Position numbers and translations under genes: made by a program. 64,000 bases of DNA from Vibrio aphrogenes. Lineage in GTDB: Bacteria; Pseudomonadota; Gammaproteobacteria; Enterobacterales; Vibrionaceae. The stretch lies in contig NZ_AP018689.1 of NCBI RefSeq assembly GCF_002157735.2, positions 1-64,000 on the forward strand, given 5' to 3'. The notes beneath the pieces are model-generated. The model worked only from the letters and a program-made list of their open reading frames with translations. It had not been told where the DNA came from and searched no databases. This document shows, piece by piece, positions 58,249 to 64,000 of this stretch. The first letter of the stretch is position 1. Each line of letters opens with the position of its first letter.

Positions 58249-59361
58249 TTAAGCTGTTTTGCGTTCCAAAAATACCCCTACTTCCATATGATGAGTAAAT
58301 GGGAACTGATCGAATAGAGCAAAACGAGTGATATTATGCGTTTGTGCCAAAATAGACAGGTTGTCTTTCAAGGTTTCTGGATTACAAGAGATGTACATGA
58401 TTCGCTCATAACCTTGCACCATTTTACACGTCCCTTCATCCATGCCTGAGCGTGGTGGATCGACAAAAATGGTATTACAGTTGTAACTGGTTAAATCAAT
58501 ACCGTTATCTTTTAGGCGGCGAAATTCCCGCTTGCCTTCCATTGCATCGGTAAAATCTTCGGCTGACATGCGAATGATTTGTACATTATCAATGTGATTG
58601 GCTTGAATGTTGTATTGCGCAGAATCCACCGAGGGTTTTGCCAGTTCAGTCGCCAAGACGCGCTCGAAGTTTTGCGCTAAGGCCAGTGAGAAATTACCGT
58701 TACCACAGTACAGCTCTAATAAGTCGCCTTGACTGTCTTGAGTGCAATCTACCGCCCATTCCAACATCTTTTGCGCCACGATGCCATTAGGTTGAGTGAA
58801 GCTATTTTCGACTTGTTGGTAAATGTAAGGTTTACCATTAACTTGCAACTTTTCAACCACGTAATCACGGTCCATCACCAGTTTCATTTTACGGGCACGG
58901 CCAATTAAATCTAAGTTAAAACCTTCTTCATTGAGTCGTTGTTTTAAGCGTCGTGCTTCTTGTTGCCAAGCGTCATCCAATTGGCGATGGTAAAGGAGAG
59001 ACACTAAAACTTCACCGCTTAAGGTCGAGAGAAAATCCACTTGGAACAATTTAGTGCGTAATATCGGGCAGCCTTTCATCGCATCCATCAGTAATGGCAT
59101 TAAATCATTGATTAAGCGGCTTGCGGTTGGAAATTGATCGACGCGATATTTCTGGCGAGTGGCTTGATCGAACATGATGTAGTACATGTCTTCACCTTCA
59201 TGCCACACGCGAAATTCAGCGCGCATACGATAATGTTGTTCAGGAGATTCAAACACTTCGATTTCTGGCGTAATAAAATCACCAAACATATCGCCTAAGC
59301 GGTGCAGCTTGTCTTCTAATTGTTGAGCATAGCTGATGGTGTCATGGGTGAGGTTTGCCAT
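58249..59361 (-). CDS. trmA: tRNA (uracil54-C5)-methyltransferase TrmA
   Basis: TrmA makes ribothymidine at position 54 of tRNA. The protein has 370 residues. The SAM site is [16 protein letters not shown], the FVDPPRSG motif is present, the catalytic Cys is in YISCNPETL and the base Glu in [10 protein letters not shown] at the end. I start at ATG 59361 ([19 protein letters not shown]); the frame is open to 59421 with unlikely residues. It is divergent from the cobalamin riboswitch and btuB. Confidence 0.96.
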   Translation of the reverse strand: MANLTHDTISYAQQLEDKLHRLGDMFGDFITPEIEVFESPEQHYRMRAEFRVWHEGEDMYYIMFDQATRQKYRVDQFPTASRLINDLMPLLMDAMKGCPILRTKLFQVDFLSTLSGEVLVSLLYHRQLDDAWQQEARRLKQRLNEEGFNLDLIGRARKMKLVMDRDYVVEKLQVNGKPYIYQQVENSFTQPNGIVAQKMLEWAVDCTQDSQGDLLELYCGNGNFSLALAQNFERVLATELAKPSVDSAQYNIQANHIDNVQIIRMSAEDFTDAMEGKREFRRLKDNGIDLTSYNCNTIFVDPPRSGMDEGTCKMVQGYERIMYISCNPETLKDNLSILAQTHNITRFALFDQFPFTHHMEVGVFLERKTA

Positions 59362-59538
59362 AAATGAAAGCCTTTTATTTGGAACAGAACAGGATAAAAC
59401 AGGAGCGCAGATTTTATCCATCGAGTATCAGATGTCCAGTTTTGTTGTGCATCTATTGCTTTTTTGAATGAAACAAATAATTTTATCCACTTAACTTAAC
59501 AATCAGTGGACATCAAAATCTTAGCACTTTACGATGCC

Positions 59539-59730
59539 AACTGCTGGTGCCAGACATCAATGTTATGGCTGAAAAAGGGAATTTGGTGCAAATCCAGAAC
59601 TGACGCGCAGCGGTGATAAGAACGAAACTTTCCGGTTAAGAGCCAGACACTACCCAAAAGGTGGGAAGTTGAAAGAAGTAGGTGATAGTAAGGATAACTA
59701 TCGAGCTTTCAGTCCGAATACCTGCCAGTG
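59539..59730 (+). ncRNA. cobalamin riboswitch before btuB
   Basis: The conserved blocks are all present: GGGAA followed by GGTGCAAATCC at 59577-59599, CTGACGCGCAGCGGT at 59602-59616, ACACTACCC and GGTGGGAAG, and AGTCCGAATACCTGCC at the 3' end. They match the layout of the E. coli btuB leader. CTGG near 59544 can pair with CCAG near 59725 to close it. Binding of adenosylcobalamin would repress btuB. Confidence 0.93.
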
Positions 59731-59781
59731 AATCAGAGCATTTGCTCATTGTGTTTCTCGCGTTTTAGGACTTTTAAAATA

Positions 59782-61584
59782 ATGAAAACAATTTCTTTCG
59801 CAACAGGATTAACCACTGTTGCTAGCTGTGTGTTACTGGCTTTTCCTTCTTATGCTCAATCTTCTGAAGCCACTACCGATGTGATGTTAGTGACGGCTAC
59901 TAAGCGTACCGAACCTATTACCAACCTCACCAGTCCGGTTATTGAAATTACCAAAGAAGAGATAACCCAATCTCAAGCCAATACTTTGTTTGATGTGTTA
60001 CGCCAGCTTCCAGGTATCCAGTTGACACAAAATGGTGGGCCAAACCAACCAGCACGTGTGTATGTGCGTGGTAGCGGCAATGTCGTGGTGCTATTTAATG
60101 GGGTTCGCTTAGGGAGTGCTACATTAGGTTACTCGGATATTAGTCAGATTCCATTGGCTGGTGTGCAAAAAATTGAATACCTTCGAGGTTCTCGTGCTGC
60201 TGTATATGGGGCTGATGCGACGGCGGGGGTGATTAATATTATGACCAATGGAACCAACACAGAAACCACGGGGTCAGTAAAAGCCACGGGTGGTTCGGAT
60301 GGCTATCAAAGTTATACTGGATCAGTCGCAATGGTACCTAGTGATAAAGCTTGGGTAAATATCACGGCACAGTATCAACATAGTGATGGTTACAATGTTG
60401 CTGAGTTTGGTAGTCAGGACCGTGATGGTTATGAAAATAGTAATGTAATCGCTGATTGGGGGGTACAACTTGATAATAATTGGCTGATTCGTATGAATGG
60501 TTATTATCATCAAGGTCAAACTGAATACGATTATGACCCGCTTTGGGGTCTCAGCGCAGATCAAAATAAAACCAATAATTACAGTGTTAATGGTCAGGTG
60601 ATATATACCTCAGAACGTTTTGTTTCCAATTTAACTTACGCTAATAGCGAAGATAAATCGAAAACGCAACATAATGTACCTTCATCTCAAACGGTGACGC
60701 AAACTAACCAAGTGACTTGGCGGAATAATTTTCAATGGACTCAAACTAATTCTATTGGTTTTGGTGCGGAATATTTAAATAATGATGTGAGTGATTCAGA
60801 TACGGTTTATGAAGTGCAAGAACGCGATAATAAAGCGGCTTATTTAACACTGGGTCATAATGGCAGTGTTCTTCAATTGGAAGGCAGTGTTCGTTTTGAT
60901 GATAACGAACAGTTTGGGGATAAAACGACATGGCAACTCGGAGCGGGTTGGCAGTTTATTCAATCATTAAGGTTAACGGCAAATGTAGGCACAGGATTTA
61001 AAGCACCTACATTTAATGAGCTTTATTACCCTGGTTGGTCTAACCCTGATTTAAACCCTGAAGAGTCCACTAATTATGAGGTGGCTTTAGAAGGTGAGCA
61101 TAATTTATTAAATTGGCGCTTGGCAGGGTTCTATAATGACATTGATAACCGTATTTCATGTCAGTCTACCTATTCGACCTGTGAGAATGATAATGTGGTG
61201 ATTCAAGGTATTGAGTGGGTTGGTAATTTTCAAACAGGGCCATTATATCACCAAGTGTCTTTGGAATACCTAGATCCAGAAGATAAAGACAGCGGTCAAG
61301 ATGCGGTTCGTATCGCCCGTCAAAATTACAAATGGCAAGTGGGTTATCAGGCTGACAAGTGGCAAACTAACCTGAGCTATATTTATCAAGGTAAACGTTA
61401 TGATTCTGGCAATACTCGTCTAGACGCTTATAGCTTAGTGAATCTAGCCGCAAGCTATGATTTGACGCCGAACTGGGTTCTAGCGGCACGTATTGAAAAC
61501 TTGTTCGATGCTGATTATGAAACAGCGGCAACCTATATCGAACCAGAAAGAACCTACTATGGTTCGATTGCTTATCAGTTCTAA
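59782..61584 (+). CDS. btuB: outer-membrane vitamin B12 receptor BtuB
   Basis: BtuB is the TonB-dependent channel for cobalamin. The protein has 600 residues: a signal peptide (about 1-26, ending SYA), the TonB box near DVMLVTATKR, a plug domain (about 35-150, LRQLPGIQLTQNGGPNQPARVYVRG and GSRAAVYGADATAGVINI) and a 22-strand barrel ending YYGSIAYQF with the terminal Phe. I start at ATG 59782 with AGGA upstream; the 18-residue extension is unsupported. The riboswitch directly precedes it. Confidence 0.95.
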   Translation: MKTISFATGLTTVASCVLLAFPSYAQSSEATTDVMLVTATKRTEPITNLTSPVIEITKEEITQSQANTLFDVLRQLPGIQLTQNGGPNQPARVYVRGSGNVVVLFNGVRLGSATLGYSDISQIPLAGVQKIEYLRGSRAAVYGADATAGVINIMTNGTNTETTGSVKATGGSDGYQSYTGSVAMVPSDKAWVNITAQYQHSDGYNVAEFGSQDRDGYENSNVIADWGVQLDNNWLIRMNGYYHQGQTEYDYDPLWGLSADQNKTNNYSVNGQVIYTSERFVSNLTYANSEDKSKTQHNVPSSQTVTQTNQVTWRNNFQWTQTNSIGFGAEYLNNDVSDSDTVYEVQERDNKAAYLTLGHNGSVLQLEGSVRFDDNEQFGDKTTWQLGAGWQFIQSLRLTANVGTGFKAPTFNELYYPGWSNPDLNPEESTNYEVALEGEHNLLNWRLAGFYNDIDNRISCQSTYSTCENDNVVIQGIEWVGNFQTGPLYHQVSLEYLDPEDKDSGQDAVRIARQNYKWQVGYQADKWQTNLSYIYQGKRYDSGNTRLDAYSLVNLAASYDLTPNWVLAARIENLFDADYETAATYIEPERTYYGSIAYQF

Positions 61585-61718
61585 GTTCTTTGCTATAGCC
61601 CTTTAGTTTATGCCTCTTCTCTATGAAGGGGCATATTTTTAAAAGTCATCCATTTCCCTTCACTCATTAAGCCGAGTATTATGCCTGCCAATAAGTTTTC
61701 ATTTATTAAGTGGGTCTC

Positions 61719-62528
61719 GTGGATACTTCAATTAACTCAGTTCCTAAAGTTTTAGTTTTTGATTCAGGTGTCGGGGGATTATCTGTTTATCAACAAATAG
61801 AACAACGCTACCCATATTTTGATTATGTATACTTGTTTGATAATGAAGCTTACCCTTATGGTGAGTTAGCGGAAGCGATATTAATTGAGCGAGTGGTGAG
61901 CTTGGTGACGAATATAGTTGCTCAGCAGCAAGTAGATATGGTGGTGATTGCGTGTAATACGGCCAGTACCATTGTCTTGCCCTACTTAAGACAGCAATTG
62001 AGTATCCCTGTTGTTGGCGTAGTGCCTGCGATCAAACCTGCAGCTCAATTATCCAAGCAAGCCATTGGATTGATTGCCACCCCTGCGACTATTCAGCGTC
62101 CTTATACTCATCAACTCATTGATCAATTTTCGCCAGATACGGAAGTTAAACTTCTCGGTTCAACGCGCCTCGTGACTATCGCTGAAGAAAAACTACGTGG
62201 TCAGTCAGCCGATCTCAATGAATTACAGGTGATTCTTCAACCTTTACTTGGAAGTATTGATGTGGCGGTATTAGGCTGTACTCACTTCCCACTCTTGAAA
62301 CAAGAAATTCAACAAGTATTCGGAGACGGGGTGAGGTTAGTGGATTCAGGAGAAGCGATTGCCAAACGAGTCGGTGGGTTATTAAAAGCGAAGGTGCAGC
62401 ATGAGTCTGCCACAAAAAGACACGCTATATATAGCAGTGCCACACCTTGGGAAGGCATGGCACTGGATAAAGGCGTAGCGAACTTTGGATTTAGTCCTGT
62501 TCAGCCACTCCACTTTCAGGGTGTTTAG
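61719..62528 (+). CDS. murI: glutamate racemase MurI
   Basis: MurI makes D-glutamate for peptidoglycan. The protein has 269 residues. The two catalytic cysteines are Cys79 in VVIACNTAS and Cys187 in [21 protein letters not shown] opens the fold. The start is uncertain: GTG 61719 with AAGTGGG upstream, or GTG 61710. It follows btuB as in E. coli, but is separated by 134 bp. Its 3' end overlaps the convergent RRM gene by 38 bp. Confidence 0.95.
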   Translation: MDTSINSVPKVLVFDSGVGGLSVYQQIEQRYPYFDYVYLFDNEAYPYGELAEAILIERVVSLVTNIVAQQQVDMVVIACNTASTIVLPYLRQQLSIPVVGVVPAIKPAAQLSKQAIGLIATPATIQRPYTHQLIDQFSPDTEVKLLGSTRLVTIAEEKLRGQSADLNELQVILQPLLGSIDVAVLGCTHFPLLKQEIQQVFGDGVRLVDSGEAIAKRVGGLLKAKVQHESATKRHAIYSSATPWEGMALDKGVANFGFSPVQPLHFQGV

Positions 62529-62946
62529 GATCATTTGCTACGCGAACTTTTAAGGTACGTTGCATATAATCTTTTTCGTTTAATGCAGAAATAACACTAT
62601 CAGTATCGGATTCTGCCACAACCACAAAGCCAAAACCACGGCGCTTACCTGTTCGCTTATCTTTCATTAGGCGAACGGCAAACACTTCACCATATTCAGA
62701 AAATAATTGACGTACATTCGATTCATTTGCTTTGTACGGTAAGTTGCCGACATAAAGGGTTTGAGTTGAAGCTTTTTCAGAAGAATCTTGAGATTGGTTA
62801 GATGAAGATTTAGAAGTAACAACAAAAGTGGCAATCACACCAATCAAAAAGCTTCCCCAAGCGGGAATGATATCTGTTAGAGAAAAGATAACAGCGCCAA
62901 TGATTGCAATCGTGATAACCGTTACGGTCGATTTATTTGAGTTCAT
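62491..62946 (-). CDS. membrane-anchored RRM RNA-binding protein
   Basis: A 151-residue protein. Two hydrophobic segments lie near the N-terminus (about 8-26 and 29-45), followed by a Ser/Gln linker and one RNA-recognition motif (about 62-140). RNP2 is LYVGNLPY and RNP1 is RRGFGFVVV. The C-terminal tail is short. Stand-alone RRM proteins occur in vibrios and cyanobacteria; the membrane anchor is the unusual part. Start ATG 62946. It overlaps murI at the 3' ends (62491-62528), so the last 12 codons are antisense to murI. Confidence 0.88.
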   Translation of the reverse strand: MNSNKSTVTVITIAIIGAVIFSLTDIIPAWGSFLIGVIATFVVTSKSSSNQSQDSSEKASTQTLYVGNLPYKANESNVRQLFSEYGEVFAVRLMKDKRTGKRRGFGFVVVAESDTDSVISALNEKDYMQRTLKVRVANDPKHPESGVAEQD

Positions 62947-63138
62947 ATTTGAATACTATTAGTTGAATAAAAGAAAAGTTAAGAATACGTCTATAAAAAG
63001 CAGACTTATTGATCTTACGTTTAATAGCTAATATTTACCAACGAATTGCTGTGATACCGCTCAAATGTTTAAATTATAATCACAAAATAGTGATTTGATT
63101 TAAAAAGCAGCAGTTGAAAAATAATTTCAAAAAAACGC

Positions 63139-63166
63139 TTGCCAATGTGAACGATGTCTCTATAAT
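63139..63166 (+). promoter_or_regulatory. rRNA operon promoter P1
   Basis: TTGCCA (63139-63144) and TATAAT (63161-63166) with a 16-bp spacer and a GC-rich discriminator GCGCCC. A-rich runs just upstream (63115-63136) look like an UP element. This is the layout of a strong stringently controlled rrn promoter. The 62947-63573 region holds only rrn control DNA. Confidence 0.88.
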
Positions 63167-63264
63167 GCGCCCTCACTGACACGGAGCACGCAGCCAAGCT
63201 GCAGCACGGGTTAGAGGTCAAAACCTTATCAATAAGGTTTGCGAAAAAAGTTTTGAAAAAGTGT

Positions 63265-63292
63265 TTGACACGAACTTTTAAATCGCTAAAAT
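63265..63292 (+). promoter_or_regulatory. rRNA operon promoter P2
   Basis: TTGACA (63265-63270) and TAAAAT (63287-63292), spacer 16 bp, 126 bp downstream of P1, again followed by a GC-rich discriminator. Confidence 0.85.
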
Positions 63293-63340
63293 GGCCGCCC
63301 TGTTCAACGAGATGCGCTAAGCATTATCGATAAGAACAAC

Positions 63341-63351
63341 GCTCTTTAACA
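63341..63351 (+). promoter_or_regulatory. boxA antitermination site of the rRNA leader
   Basis: GCTCTTTAACA matches the rrn boxA consensus, the NusB-S10 binding site that stops premature termination in rRNA operons. It lies 50 bp after P2, as in other gammaproteobacteria. Confidence 0.88.
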
Positions 63352-63573
63352 ATTTAAACCTATCAATCTGTGTGGGCACTCGTTGATGATAATCAAAAAG
63401 ATTTATCAATGAACTGAGTGACCAAATCGATTATTAGTTTACTAATGATTGGCACAGTCAATTCATTATCTATCTGTTGGATAGATAATAGCTTTAAAGT
63501 TACTTCTTCTTTTTAAGAAGAATAGTTTTGAAGTCAGTATTCGTTGAGCCGGTCGCAAGACCACAAAAACTTT

Positions 63574-64000
<427 letters not shown>

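Overview
The window is a piece of the main chromosome of a Vibrio-type gammaproteobacterium, running from the chromosomal origin to the start of an rRNA operon. The evidence is gene order and protein content: oriC beside mioC-mnmE-yidC-yidD-rnpA-rpmH, then dnaA-dnaN-recF-gyrB, and later rsmD/ftsYEX/rpoH, glpEG, ubiCA/plsB, lexA, sthA/fabR/trmA and btuB/murI next to a 16S rRNA gene. The DNA is AT-leaning and most genes match Vibrionaceae family lengths and motifs. I do not name a species.

Layout. 1-500: oriC with DnaA boxes, GATC sites and an AT-rich unwinding element. 518-4973: the mioC and mnmE-rpmH block on the minus strand. 5076-9277: an amino-acid ABC importer operon with an SbmA/BacA-like ABC protein embedded in it. 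9300-15790: dnaA-dnaN-recF-gyrB and its terminator. 15794-17084: a complete ISL3-family insertion sequence with perfect terminal repeats and an 8-bp target duplication. 17126-17883: a heat-shock ibpA gene with a sigma-32-like promoter and an apparent RNA thermometer. 17884-19745: an accessory two-gene unit for secreted proteins (a chitin-binding-domain protein and a GHSQG hydrolase). 19951-27545: avtA, a potassium channel, glyS/glyQ, mntP with a possible manganese riboswitch, tusA and cyaY. 27621-32846: the lptM-lysA-dapF-DUF484-xerC-yigB cluster, ending in a broken NIPSNAP gene bracketed by GC-rich repeats. 32904-41975: mixed small genes, including yigL/pldB, homologues of yhhL/yhhM/yhhN, an unlisted 25-residue small membrane protein and a 660-bp T-rich gene-free stretch. 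41977-48443: rsmD, ftsYEX, rpoH, a DnaA-box cluster and glpEG. 48541-58150: ubiCA, plsB, lexA, a Fur-box methyltransferase, dinF, sthA and fabR. 58249-64000: trmA, a cobalamin riboswitch, btuB, murI, an RRM protein, and the rRNA promoters with the first part of 16S.

How the parts work together. The core is replication control (oriC, DnaA, DnaN, RecF, GyrB, plus a DnaA-box cluster 47 kb away), protein and membrane biogenesis (YidC, YidD, FtsY, FtsEX), stress control (RpoH in the window could drive the ibpA promoter; LexA with two SOS boxes) and lipid synthesis control (PlsB, FabR). RNA-level regulation is frequent: a cobalamin riboswitch, a candidate Mn riboswitch and a ROSE-like thermometer. 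The least ordinary items are the secreted CBM/hydrolase pair, the embedded SbmA-like transporter, the small membrane protein at 39583-39660, the NIPSNAP gene with UGA in a cysteine position, the DnaA-box cluster at 46909-47094, and a repeated palindromic intergenic element at 39461 and 49991. I did not find a CRISPR array, a prophage or an evident new defence system.
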